In this document: piece by piece, positions 46,149 to 57,815 of the stretch | Layout: every line of letters starts with the position of its first letter | Numbering within the stretch: position 1 is the stretch's first letter | DNA from: Agarophyton chilense | Lineage: Eukaryota; Rhodophyta; Florideophyceae; Gracilariales; Gracilariaceae | Direction of reading: 5' to 3' | Length of the DNA stretch: 64,000 bases | Assembly: GCA_030374765.1 (NCBI GenBank) | Contig: JARGXX010000003.1 | Span: forward strand, 1,302,001 to 1,366,000 | Notes under the pieces: model-generated | The model's database searches: none | The model's input: only the letters and a program-made list of their open reading frames with translations | Told to the model about the DNA's origin: nothing | Program-made: the position numbers and the translations under genes

Positions 46149-46932
46149 TGCAGTGCAATAACCCGCGAGTGGAAAAGACACTCAAGGTGTTCGAAGCCTT
46201 TCTCCCTTCTTAGAGGAACTCAGCGTAAAGCCTTCCGTATCTCCTAGTTGTGGGTGTAACTCCATGGGGACTTCAGGATATACCACGGAAGTGGGGATAG
46301 AAACGAGTATGCAGTGTACGATAGAAATGCCGATAACCCTTGGAACAGGGGAAATAAGTGAATAGATAAAGGGGGAAACTCCAACAGAGCAGTAGAAATA
46401 ACATGAAACCAAGAAACAACCCAATACTGGGGCGTAGAAGAAACCTGTAACACACATTAATATATAAGTATAAAGGGAACAGGTAAAACACGCAAGGTGT
46501 AGTAAGAATCACTCCTTAAGAGATGCCGGTGGGATAACTGAACCGATGGTAATGCGGATACCCTCCGAAGGGAGTAGTAATCCTGCAAAGGCAGTCAGAA
46601 TTAGAGACGGACACACGGTACCCATTTACTTGTTGATGGCGATGGCGAGGTCGCCGGAGCACAAACACTGTTCTACTATGGCCACTAGAGTACTCAATAA
46701 ATTTAAGTAAACTAATCTAGTGCCCCTTATTGTATTATTACATTTCCAATTAATGTTCTTCTCATGTGGGGACCCATTATAACTGGAGTCCCTGCCTTCG
46801 AAATATACCACTCTACCATAGGGCCAAAAATCCTACAACTGTTCTCTTAGAAGTAGAGCATCCTCCACGGAAGTATCAATACTAACTTATGAGTGTCCGA
46901 AACCGGAATATCGCCCAGGGCGATGCACTACA
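46149..46932 (-). repeat. Gypsy-2 5' LTR
   Basis: Direct repeat of 27338-28120. On the plus strand it runs from TGCAGTGCAA to GATGCACTACA, with the primer-binding site adjacent at lower coordinates. Confidence 0.9.
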
Positions 46933-47070
46933 GGACTACGAAGTATACGACAGCCTATTGCACCAAGTACTCTGGGAGTGCAACCCTCAAAGGATACGGA
47001 CCTTACGACCCGCTCTACCAGGCTACCTTAGGTTGAGACCTGTACGCTTACCCACCAGTCATTGCGTTAC
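46933..47070 (+). repeat. Gypsy-3 5' LTR, second part
   Basis: Continues family A from the ggactacg point through the stretch with ATTGCACCAAGTACTCTGGG to GTCATTGCGTTAC. Its first five bases (ggact) nearly repeat 27333-27337 (ggcct). Confidence 0.8.
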
Positions 47071-50000
47071 TATTTCGTCTCACGACTTAGACACGCTTAG
47101 GTATAATTGAGCAAACCACTGAAAAGAAGAATTGTATAGATTCTAGACGTTCGTTTGATTCCCCAACGGATCAGAAGTACAGAAGAAACCGCCGGTATAG
47201 ATGCAAGAAACAGACCCAACCGACCAGACCGTAGAACCTCTCTAGCACGACAAGTTGCGACAACAACGCCGACGATGTCGCCTGACCCTCATGTTGATAC
47301 TGTTAGCGACCGCAGGAGCACGAGAAGCCAGCGGCAAGAAGTACTGAACCCCCGGACAACCTCGAAAATGATTCGCCTAGAACCCACATTGGCAGCCCGT
47401 TTGCGAAAACACCTCACCAGGTCCACCTCTAGGCCAGGGACACCCCAAAGAGAACCCCGCCAGACCGAAGGAATTAGGGAGAGCATGCCCGCAGGGCTCG
47501 CCGACCTTCTCTGGCCCCGTCTCCGTGAGCTCTGCTCAGCCTATATGGATTCCATTGTGGACATGCAACTCGCTACCGCGATCGCTGACCATACCGATTA
47601 CCTCATTACGCGAATAGTCTCTAATGTAATGGAGTCTGAATTATTCATAGACTCCCTCCTACAAGCGGTTCAAGGAACAGTTACCAGCCAGTCAGGCAAT
47701 GCGTTCTCTAAAATGATTGCACAAGTCAACCATCTGCTTTCCATATGGAAACCCTCTAGCGAAACCCCAGGAGTGGCGGTAATTCCAGCCCCTCTCCGGA
47801 AACTCCACCAGAAAATTCCAATGAAAACACAATCTAAGAGCAAAAGTGAAGCTCCGCGTCTAGAAGAGAGAGAGATTGATCGACCCAAAAGACAATATGA
47901 GGTACAGCGACCTCAAGGCTCCATCGGATCTGATAGAGAGATCGATTGTTTAGGTTTCTATTCCGCTGGAAATAAACGAAGTGACCTCAGGAGAAAGAAG
48001 AACAGAAAGAGTAAAAGAAGAGACCATTCGGGTAATGATTCCGATTCGGACTCAACCGAAACGACAGACTCGGAAATGAATAAGGCTGCCGTTAGAGGCC
48101 TAAAACCACTGACAACAACTAACGAACTTTTTCTTAAGTTTCTAGACTACCGGAATTACTGATTGGCCGACAGGTCTCCGAAAAGTTCGGGTTCGGTGGC
48201 TCGAAGAATCGCCAAATGGGCCAAACGGATGCAACCAACGATTACGGTCAAGTTCTCGGGTTCCGATCCATTGCTGTCCTTCGATTTCTTTAATTGTTCC
48301 GTGCGGCCTGTGATCAGGGCGGTGTCCACGAGGGTGTGGCTCTGTACCTTTTCCAATTCTTTCTCACAGGACAGGCGTGTGACCGAGTGGTTTTGAAGGT
48401 ATCTGGCATAACTGACCTCGTGGATGCTCAAGACCGTGAGCTGCTCAGGTCATACCCTTAGGTTGTTCATTACCTCTTGGAAACGTATGCCATGGATGAC
48501 GTTATAATGGATGCTCACCAGGAAGTAACATCCTTTAGGCAGAGCTCCAACATGACCGAATCGGCTTTCGCAGACAACCTATAGAAGAAGGTTTACCGAT
48601 GTGGAAACGTATTCTCCGAGAAACGGCTTAAGCGTCACTTCATCACGGGATTACTCCCTGCCGTTCGGAAACATGTCCATCATTACCACACGGAAAACCC
48701 ACACTACTTCTTCCGACAGCTCTTCACCTATGCCGAAGGTTATGGCAAAATTTACCGGACTTCAAGGCGATATTCTGATATATCAAGAGGACACGCAACT
48801 CGATTGCGTAAACCAAAGTAAGCCCATTTGGTTAGTTTCACGGAATTGGACATGGATTCATCACTCCATTACCGCGACTCCAGAGATATTCTCGCAGTTA
48901 ATTTCAGTGCCCCTCCGACTGGGCCCCAATCATATGCCTTCGAGGGAACTAAAGCGACCACTGGACCACCCACACCCAATTATTCCCCCTTTCCACCCCT
49001 CTAAGACGTTTTTGTTCGCTTACCAAGGGCTTGCTTTCTCTCCCTCTCCATGGTCCAACCCTGTGACTGCATGAGGTATCTGCCTGAGGACGCACGCAAA
49101 CATCTCCTAGCCTGAAGGAAAGAGAATTACAAGTTGCGAAGATCCGAAGGAATGTTCAACAGGGCACAGCAACGAGCCACAGGAACACCTGGAAGCTCCC
49201 TCTATTCCACACCTCCGGACACGCTAATGAAAGCCCCACAGGTCCATGCCACTATAGATCCTACGGACGACCCCGAAGAGGAACCCCATCCTCCGAAAGA
49301 AACGGAAACCCCATCGGGAAATGCATAGAGGGTCGCCGCGAGGCAAATCCTCACTTTTTAAGTCCATGTTTCAACCAATTGGACCATCAAAAGCCGAGGA
49401 GCTCCTCATCTCCCAATTTAAACCACAACCATTAGATCACTCAGAATGGACCAGAATTGGAAGACAGTAACGAACCTGTCTGTATCTTCAGGAAGGAGAA
49501 TTATAAAGTTCGGCCAACCATGGGACTACGTTTCAACAGCTCCCGAGTGACCACAGCCATATTGGACACAAGTGCGTGTACCAATTTGGTCCATTATAAG
49601 CTAGTCCCATTTAGTTGGCAAATTTTCGTTCAGGCAAGGAAGACCCCCAGGATTATCAATGCATCATTTAAATCAATGGACACGAAAAGGGTAGTACCAC
49701 TTTACATACACTTGAGACGATTCAAAGTCGGCACGTGGTTCCTTGTATGTCCTAAATTGAGTGCGGCGATCCTAGGGACCTCCTTTATCGATCGTTACAT
49801 TAAGGCTATTTATCCAGGCCTTAGGAAAGTCGTGTTATATCGCGCATCTTCCATCTTCAGAATCTGCTTCGCCACAGGGCCAGAATCTAATCTCAAACGA
49901 GCAATTATCTCCGAAGATACTAAGTCGAATAAGGTTCGCTTATCGAAGGCCGTATCGATACTTCCGATAACCCAGATCACCGTATCGGTCCATTCCCAGC

Positions 50001-51782
50001 CCTGAGGCCTCGTGGCAATACAGAACCACCCGACAACAGTTCTGAAGCACCTCACCTTACTGGCTAATGGAGCAGTGAACATCCGCCTTTACAGGCCCTT
50101 CTTGGTCACGATCAGTAACTTATTAGATAAGCCCGTACTGTTACCTAAAGATATAGTGATTGGCATCACTCTACCTGCCCCTGTGGCTGTTATGGAGAGC
50201 GAATTGGATAAATTTCAACTAAAACTCCCGATGAGGACGTCGAGTCTTGGGAGGGGACAGTCGCTATCGCTGCAGAGGTCGAACCCAATAGACCCCTGGT
50301 AATTGATCTCCTCAGGAAATACTAGACCATGTGGTCAGATGGATTGGGAAAAATCAGAGCCACTACACACCGCATTGACCTTCAGGATGATACTAGAACA
50401 CAGTTTCAGCACCCATACCGCACAGGCTTGAAGGGTAGGGAACTGGTCCCCGACCAAATGGACAAAATGCCCAAAGCTCACTTCATAGAGCCGCCGACTC
50501 CTAACCAGTCCGGATGGGCAAGTTCCCTTGTCCTCGTGGCGAAGAAAGATGGCTCCGTCAGGTTCTGTGTCGACTAAAGGAACCTGAACGCAGTAACCAA
50601 GAGGGACTCATACCCAATACCCCGCATGGATTATTGTCTAGATTTCTTAGGCGAAGCAGTCACATTTACCACACTGGACGCTAACTCCCGATATTGGCAA
50701 ATCCCTTTAGCCGAATATGCAAGAGCGCCGACAATCATCACCACCCATGAAAGTCTGCTCAGAGTTACTAGTATGCCCTTTGGTTTAAATAATGCGCCAG
50801 CCCCCTTCCAACGAGTAATGGACATCATACTGTCTACATTCAAATGGAAACTCGCCCTGGTCTATTTAGATGACGGAATACTCTTCTAACGAGCCGTGTA
50901 GGAGCACCTTCACCACGTGAGGGCGGTGCTAACAACTCTACAGGACCCCGGAGTAACACTAAAACTCCGTTAATGCGCCTTCTTTCAGGGCTCAGTGAAC
51001 TACCTTGGTCACGCCGTCCTCCCAGGAAAGTTAAAGGTAGCCAAACGGACCACGCATGCGATACGCCAGGCTAAAACTCCCAGAACTCACACTGAAATAC
51101 GATCCTGTGAGGGCTTGTGCAATGTCTACCGACGTTTGGTCCAAGGATTTGCTAAAATCTCGGCCCCTCTCAACGCAAGGTTGAAGATAGAAACACCTTC
51201 GGAGTTTGAATGCCTTACCGAGGACCAATATCAGGCATTTCAGACCCTAAAGGAGAAATTGCTGAACCCAGCTATAGTGGCTTTACCAAAACCCAATAGG
51301 CCCATTGTCCTGGACACAGACGCCTCTGATGTTTAAGTGGGATTGGCACTGCTACAGTAACAGGAGTCACCGAAGGACTATCGACGTATTGGCTACTGGA
51401 GCAGAATGCTCACAATTGCGGAGCGAAAAATTACAGTACCACCGAAAAGGAATGTGTCCCCATCGTATTGTCAGCATTAACACTCCGACCAAACCTCGAG
51501 GGAACTAGGTTCACAATAAAGACAGATCACGTTTCACTCCGCCGGATACTCAATGTGGCCGACGCACGAAGTCGCCTCGCTCGATTGCGCCTTAGACTGT
51601 CAGAGTATGACTATGATACAACCTATAGGGAAGGCATCAAGCACCAGGCAGCAGATGCCCTCTCGCCAATCATTACCACCGGAACTGATGACACGCCATT
51701 GGAAGACCTCATTCCTTCTCCCTTCACATATTATGAACCTCAGGATAATACGGAAACGGATTATCTTATGGGTACGGTCATA
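47071..51782 (+). mobile_element. Gypsy-3 internal region, truncated
   Basis: Same family as Gypsy-1, recognisable along gag, protease, RT and RNase H. Similarity to Gypsy-1 ends at about 51782 (after ETDYLMGTV), so integrase, chromodomain and 3' LTR are missing. With its 5' LTR split by Gypsy-2 it is the oldest layer of the nest. Confidence 0.85.
47155..48162 (+). CDS. Gypsy-3 Gag N-terminal ORF
   Basis: A 335-codon open frame aligns with the broken 33121-34190 region of Gypsy-1. It has a Pro/Arg-rich start and a helical middle (AGLADLLWPRLRELC ... HTDYLITRIVSNVMESE). It ends in an Arg/Lys-rich stretch (RRKKNRKSKRR) followed by an acidic Ser/Asp stretch. This is the N-terminal part of Gag. 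It ends before the Gag core, which follows in broken frames from about 48163. Confidence 0.65.
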   Translation: MIPQRIRSTEETAGIDARNRPNRPDRRTSLARQVATTTPTMSPDPHVDTVSDRRSTRSQRQEVLNPRTTSKMIRLEPTLAARLRKHLTRSTSRPGTPQREPRQTEGIRESMPAGLADLLWPRLRELCSAYMDSIVDMQLATAIADHTDYLITRIVSNVMESELFIDSLLQAVQGTVTSQSGNAFSKMIAQVNHLLSIWKPSSETPGVAVIPAPLRKLHQKIPMKTQSKSKSEAPRLEEREIDRPKRQYEVQRPQGSIGSDREIDCLGFYSAGNKRSDLRRKKNRKSKRRDHSGNDSDSDSTETTDSEMNKAAVRGLKPLTTTNELFLKFLDYRNY

Positions 51783-51794
51783 TTGACAAATTGA
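48163..51794 (+). pseudogene. Gypsy-3 Gag core, protease, RT, RNase H remnants
   Basis: The broken frames are collinear with Gypsy-1. They show a Gag core near 48200-48760 and a protease region near 49540, where DTSA replaces DTGA. RT runs from about 50329 with RFCVD followed by TAA, then FTTLDANSRYWQ, FGLNNAPAPFQ and YLDD (about 50865). RNase H lies at 51290-51660 with DTDAS and ADALS. Many stops. Confidence 0.8.
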
Positions 51795-52771
51795 CATATT
51801 GAAGGCGGACGCCCAACTGGGGCTCGTACTGGCTGCGACGTCAATTGAACCAGGCCTGCGACAACGGATGCAGTAGCACATCAAGTTTTGGCGGGAACTG
51901 AGGGTCTGGAACTAAATCTTGAATTTACGGAGTTCAGAACAGCGGCAATCGGGTATATTCCATTGTATTCGACCTTGGACATGGTTTCAATTTAGGAAAT
52001 GGTGATCGAGAAACTGTTTGAGAAAGAAATCGCGGTTGAAGAAACCGGTTGCAATACGCGTTTATCTAGATTGTGGCTTGCGCGTGAAGCACCAAAGGAT
52101 AGAACCAAAGCAACCGGTTGCCTTTTTGGCGGGTTTTCTTTTTTGAAACTTTAGCGGGAAGGTGTTTTTGTTTTGTGATCTGTTGATGTATACAGAGCAC
52201 TTTTACACAGGACAGGGGAAGACCTGCCCTAAATACAGCATTGGAAAATGTCCAATGGACAGATCATGATTTTTACTGTCCTCTAGCTGCTATGGGCATG
52301 GCTATCTGTAGAAAGGGCCAAAGGTAGTGTCATTGACATGGTTGACACTGGTTTCAGTGCCCAGTGGCCTCCTTAGGGTCGCCAATCGAAAACTGTACTA
52401 AATTCTATTCCTTTTATATCAATAAATTTCGAAACCAGAAGTTGTAAGTCGACACTGCTTTGTGGCCGTAAAAACAAATATGGCAGCTTAACTCTTTCGA
52501 CCCGACTGGATTATTGCTACAATAGTAGCCATAAGCCGTGTGTACTATTGGATAAAGAGCTCCCACGATCCCCAACGTATAATGATGAGCCCGCCAAATG
52601 TCTGTTCGTCTTATGTATACAATGGTAGCCATAACAGAATTATACAGCTACTGGATGATATTGGCAAAACTGACAGTTTGACGCAATGAACACAACTATT
52701 ACGGCAAGTATTGCCATCCCAGTCTCAGCTGTGCTTAGCAAGCGAGCATAGATTGAAATCATTTCTGTAAT
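51795..52771. other. Unassigned DNA between Gypsy-3 and the piggyBac-like element
   Basis: No open frame of note. The stretch 52180-52640 has faint resemblance to 10640-10985. Nothing else was recognised. Confidence 0.4.
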
Positions 52772-54600
52772 ATGGGTGTACTCCGGACTTCTTTGCACAG
52801 GTTCAAAGAGCATGCCAAGCGTTTCTATGACACAAGTCTCTGGGAAGCAAGAGAAAACCCGCCAAATGTAGTGGCCAATCTGTCTCACCACTGGAGATAT
52901 GCTGTGGGCTTCAAAGATCTTTTGGGGATGGCATCTGCATCTAAAACCACGCAAAGGCTTTTAAACACGGATGAAAGTGAAATAGATTTACACAAAACGG
53001 CTGAATGCAACTTTTATAACGGTGTAGAGTCCCACAGTTTCGAAAAAGACAACATAGAATTTGTTTTGCACGCACTTGGCTCCAGCGAAGAAAAACGTTC
53101 TACCGAGCTGTGCCTTACTGTGGACGATGAAAGAATCCTATTCGAAGTTTTCTTGCAAAATAGCAGCTCATCAGACGCGTGTATCCTCACGGAAAAGAGC
53201 TAGGTCTATTCAATTTGTTGCTGAATGGTTTCTATCTCAATTAAATGCAATGATGGACGAGTACTGAGCTGCTACGGCGTGGTAAAAGAACAAAGCCACT
53301 CCAAATAGACGAGATGTTGGCCTACCTTGGCCTTGAATTCGCAACATCTGTTCAACGTCTGAATAACCTCAGAGATTATTGGTGCACATCTGAACTGAAT
53401 CGTATTCCATTTTTCAAAAAGGTGATGGCCGGAGACGTGTTTTTGAATATTAGATCAGCGCTACACACGTATACAAGATATGACCCGGAAGTGGCTGTGT
53501 GCGACCCTTTGTGGCACTGTTGCCAAAGTCTGGAACATTTCGCAAGGAATTCTGCTACACTTGCTGTTCTGGTTGGGGTGAGCTCTTGGGATGAGAATAC
53601 GATAAGATATAAAGGTAGAACAGCTGCACGTTCCTACATGAAATCTAAGCCAGTGCAGTTCGAAATAAGGTTCTACGCTGTTGTAGGATGGTCTCAGGCT
53701 TACGTGCAAAGTTTACAGAGTAATGGGTCTGAAATAAGTCAGGTCAAACTCCTTTTCAGAGATGCACAAATTTGTTTCGTAGTTTGCGAGGGGCTGTGCA
53801 GAGAAATGTTGTTGGAAAATTATTCGCGAAATATACACCGAGCGCGTTCTGGTGTGCTCAAATGGCACATCATACGCAGTTGCATCCTACTCAGACTAAC
53901 AGGAAGTTGATGATGATGGATAAACTTTACACTCGTCACGTTCTGGCTTTGCAGTTGGGTGCGCTTAGTAACGGTCAGTGTAAAATGTTGGGGACTGTTC
54001 GCTTCACGAATGTTAATGGAATCAATCGACCAGCGCTAAAGGAAGCCATCCAAAGTTTGACGCATTCTAAAAGAGGCGAATGGAAATTAGTACAAGTATA
54101 TCACAAGAGTGAGCCAGCGTCACTGCCACCAAAAGCTGAGAGGACAGGCTTTACCGTGTTCAAGGATCGTGGCGTTGTTTCCTTTTAAACCAACGACTTC
54201 GCAGACACTCCGACTTTGCAAATACACAATGCTGATGAACATGCTCACTTTTGTGAACATGGGCTTACCCCTTTGGAACGTTGGACGGGCCCAGATTCTT
54301 TGACGAGAACGACACTGCAGGTGCCGTCCATAATTGTAGCTTTCAATATATTCATGAATGGGGTCGACCGTCTTGACCAGTTTCGATCGACAAAAGCCAC
54401 TTTCAGAAAGGAGAGAAGGGTCTTGATGAGAATTCTAACGTTTGTACTTGAGGTTTGCATTCTAAATTAGCACGCTTTTCTAAAGTCAATTTGCGAACAA
54501 GGGGAAACTATAATCGACGTCGGGACCATGAAGCTGCGCATAATTACACAACACGTAAGAGAACAAATTGGTTACAAGCAGCAGAGAGCAACTCTAACTT
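52772..54600 (+). pseudogene. piggyBac-like transposase
   Basis: The 53314-53910 frame has the DDE_Tnp_1_7 pattern: MLAYLGLEFATSVQRLNNLRDYW, IPFFKKVMAGD, then the first catalytic block WDENTIRYKGRTAARSYMKSK. A shift to the next frame gives DKLYTRHVLALQLGAL and the GTVRFTNVNGINRP block. Another shift (54310-54470) gives SIIVAFNIFMNGVDRLDQF, holding the last conserved Asp. The 52772-53203 frame may be the N-terminal part. At least three frame breaks and a TAG after CILN make it inactive. PiggyBac transposases cut and paste at TTAA sites; no terminal repeats were identified. Confidence 0.8.
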
Positions 54601-55094
54601 GCATAAAAAACAAGCGCCTTGCTGAAACATGCCCGCGCATCTGTAGCCATCAAAAACATGGATCACATGCATACAGGAGATTCTGACACGCTCAGAAGCT
54701 TGAACCACTATCTTGACAAGCCTTCAACATTTAACGGAGAAAAACATCAGGATGAAAGTGACCCAATTGAGTCTGAAGCCAATACCCCTGCAACTAGTCC
54801 AGCCATGAATTGGTCCCATCGGTACAATCATCGCCCTAGGGCAACACCTGCATTATCTCTCACCATCAGTACGGCTGACGAACCCAGTTTGAGGGAAGCT
54901 CGAGAATCTCCTGAGTGGCCCTTGTGGACAGAAGCAATAGAGAATGAATTAAGAACCATACAGGTGGCAAAAACGTATACTGTAGTGAGTCATGCATCGT
55001 CTAGACCACTTCCAACTGCAATCATATTACGCCTTAAGAGAGACTAGAAAGGTCAACCGCAACGCTTCAAAGCGCGACTTGTGGCACGCGAAAA

Positions 55095-56006
55095 TGTGGA
55101 GCAAAACCCGGCGACGGGAAGTGCTCTCAAGGTGTTCGAAGCCTTGCTCCCTGGGGGAGGCAGACTCAGAGACAGAGCCCTCCGTTCCACCCGTAGTGTG
55201 GGGTGTAACTCCCACGGGGGATTCCGGCAGTACCGACGGAGGTGAGGGGTAGAAACCGTGGATCGGAAATGGGTATGGGTATCCCAAAGAATGGGGGAAA
55301 ATCCGGCGAAGAGGAAAAACGGGGCGAGGGTCGGGCACTAACAGGCACCGGACCCGAGAACCAGAAAAGGGGCGAAACAACAAAAGAAACCCAATACAGG
55401 GGCGAAAACCTGTCCTCGAAAGGAAACACAAAAAGCACGCAACAAGTAAACAGAACCCCCACGGGGTATCGTGCACGCAGGTCGTCTGAGCGGTCCCAAG
55501 GGGGTGGTTGCACGGAACCCGAACGTGGGCACTCTCCAAGTGGAGTCGTGTCCCTACGCAGGCGTTGCTAACCAGAGCCCGTTCCGGGTGGTAAGGCCGA
55601 AACGATGGCGACGAAGAACCTCTAGAGGTATCGAAGACCAACCTTGGTTGTCATTTACTCTGAGCTCGGACTGTCAGATCTCGCCTCCCTAAGTAGGGCC
55701 CACTAACTAAATTCTACAGTAGTGCACACCTGCTCAGGGCCATACACGTGGAGATCCCACTGCCAGGGCCCAAAAGTCCAACGTTCTACAAATATCCGAA
55801 AATCGGTGCCAAAATTAAGCCACGTGTATCACGGGGCCAATCCAACCATGGGCCATCCGAATTTTCCATTATAGGCGAAATATAACCGGAAAACAGTGCC
55901 ACCTCAGCACACCTTAGAGGGGATCATAATCATAACCCTCGGAGGGTTCAATCCTCATTCTATGAGTTGCATCTTCAAGTATCCCCTGACTGGGCGTTGC
56001 TCTACA
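55095..56006 (+). repeat. Solo LTR related to the Gypsy-2 LTR, 912 bp
   Basis: Runs from TGTGGAGCAA to TTGCTCTACA, near-perfect inverted ends. Flanked by GAAAA on both sides (55090-55094 and 56007-56011). It shares the CTCAAGGTGTTCGAAGCC stretch and the following layout with the Gypsy-2 LTRs but is GC-richer and longer. Confidence 0.85.
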
Positions 56007-56201
56007 GAAAATTTGCAAAACCTCACTTTCGAGGAAGCCAAGGAATGCTATGCGCCTGTGGTCGGTTTGGAAATCTTCAGGGTTCTTCTTGTAATTGCGG
56101 CGAACTTCAGTTGGTAGAGGCAACACATGGACGTTAAATGAGCATTTCTGTATGCACCATTGTCAGAAAACGTACAAATACACATCCTTCTTCCGCACAT
56201 A

Positions 56202-56647
56202 TGTGAAAGAGCAACGATAACGGTTGAGCCCTGTAAGCAGCCGGGTCCGAAGGGAACTGACAGATGCCACATGGACTGGCCGACCTCAGCTGGACCCATT
56301 TAGATTATTAATTTATTCTACTTACTGTAATAGATTAGCATTACAGTGTCAGGGAGATCCCAGCCCCTCGCCAGTACTATTTATTTGGCTGAAGTGACGC
56401 TTCTCCTTTAGAGTAAGGTAGGCATCGTTAGGATACTAAATAACCCTCTTCGGAATATTATTTCCACCAATTGGTCTTTAAGCCATCGTTTCTGTAGCTC
56501 CCATCCGTAGGACTATGCAGTAAACGCCAGCCCATTGCACCAAGTACTCTGAGAGTTCGGTTGTAAAGGATTCGAACCTTAGGACTCGATCTACTATGCT
56601 ACCACGGGTTGAGACCCGTACGATGACCCACCAGTCATTGGGTTACA
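56202..56647 (+). repeat. Solo LTR of family A, 446 bp
   Basis: Homologous to the Gypsy-1 LTRs along its full length (TGTGAAAGAGCAACGATAAC to GGGTTACA). Flanks acata and acaaa differ at one base. Removing LTR plus one flank restores the Copia-2 frame. Confidence 0.85.
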
Positions 56648-57815
56648 ACAAAGACGAAACACATGAAGATCATGGACAAGTAGCGAAGCTGCAAAAATCA
56701 CTCTATGGACTGCAAGAAGCACCTGAATTGTGTTACAGAACTTTCTCAATCTTTTTCAAACGCAATGGAATGCAGACTGTTACATGGAGTGATTGACCAT
56801 TTGTAAGAAATTCGGAACACGGTACGGTATTTCTCCTGGCTTACGTGAACGACATAGTGCTGCTCGGGGATGAGAAACCGGTAATGAATATGAGGAATAC
56901 ACTTCAAGCGCAGTATGAGATGACGGACACGAAGAAGAATAACCTTTTCGTAGAATTTCAGATCGAAGAAGGAGTGGACGAGCTCACTCTTGGACAACGT
57001 GCTCTTACTTCGCAGCTTCTGGAGGTAAAAATTTTGAATATCGGCAAACCAACCCCAAGTTCTTCACCCGTGTCACATCAACTTTATGAAACTCTAAGAA
57101 CCTCTGCAGATGAAAAGCTATTTCAAAAGAATAAAATTCCATATCGTGAATCATTAGGAAAGCTGATATTTCTGTCTACAAGGAAACGTCCCGACATGTC
57201 AAAGGCAGTTTCAATGTTAGGAAAGTATTCTTTTTTGCCGACTTTGACTCACTGGAGAGCCCTCAAACATGTTCTACGATACTTAAGCGGTACAAAGAAT
57301 CTTGTTCTTCTCTTTCGAAAGAAGGGAGGATTGAAAATTCGATCATGGTCCGACGTCGATTGGGGAATAGATGAAGAACATTTTCGTTCTAGAACTGGAT
57401 TTCTTATCAAGATTGGCGAAGCTTCTGTTATTTGCTTTTTAAACGTTCATCCATTTTTCTCTCTCTAAACGTGTGAGGCGGAATTTTACGCTCTTTTTGA
57501 GTGTATTCGAGACAAAATATGGACGTAGCAAGTTCTTTTTGACATTAGAATGAAATTTAGCCTTCCAACCACTGTTTTTCAGGATAACTTGGGTACTATT
57601 AAGTGGTTACAAGAACCAAAAAAAAGAAATGTTAAACATATCGGACTTCGTTACCAATATGTTAAGGAATCTGTGTAACAGATACACATCACTGTTGAAT
57701 ATGTTTTGTCAGAACAAAACCTTTCTGACCAATTTACAAAGATAATGCCTGCAGCGACGTTCCCCTGATTATCAAACGAAGCTCATGATCCTTCCTTTTC
57801 CTTGTCGAGGGGGCG

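Larger units (their letters stand above)
27338..46932 (-). mobile_element. Gypsy-2 LTR retrotransposon, itself split by Gypsy-1
   Basis: LTRs of 783 and 784 bp (27338-28120 and 46149-46932) both begin and end with inverted versions of TGTAGTGCAA-type ends. By eye they are about nine tenths identical. The primer-binding site, gag, protease, RT, RNase H and integrase lie on the minus strand. Without the 8392-bp Gypsy-1 insert and one target copy it is about 11.2 kb. That is long, partly because of a 3-kb segment between integrase and the 3' LTR with an opposite-strand ORF. The target duplication is ggcct/ggact with one change. Confidence 0.9.
54619..57770 (+). pseudogene. Copia-2 RT-RNase H
   Basis: The frame starts with a Copia RT leader (EWPLWTEAIENELRTI) and reaches FKARLVAREN just before the first solo LTR. 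It continues at 56007 with LTFEEAKECYAPVVGLEIFRVLL and AFLYAPLSENVQI, and after the second LTR with KLQKSLYGLQEAP (about 56690). The catalytic box is altered to YVND (about 56845). RNase H then shows SWSDVDWG, CEAEFYALFE, KHIGLRYQYVKE and SDQFTK. There are several stops, for example before PFVRNSE and after FLNVHPF. Clearly dead and older than the LTRs inside it. Confidence 0.85.
54619..57815 (+). mobile_element. Copia-2, old Copia element with two solo LTR insertions
   Basis: RT and RNase H remnants lie at 54619-55094, 56007-56201 and 56648-57770. Removing the two inserted LTRs and one target copy each gives a continuous RT reading across both joins. A purine run (cgagggggcg) at about 57806-57815 precedes TGTCAGAG at 57816, which is probably the 3' LTR start. 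Gag, integrase and the 5' LTR are not seen. Confidence 0.8.

Noticed and set aside
56202..56647. This LTR as the 3' LTR of Gypsy-3
   Set aside because: It has its own near-perfect target duplication, and its removal restores the Copia-2 frame, so it is a solo LTR. Gypsy-3 is simply truncated near 51782.
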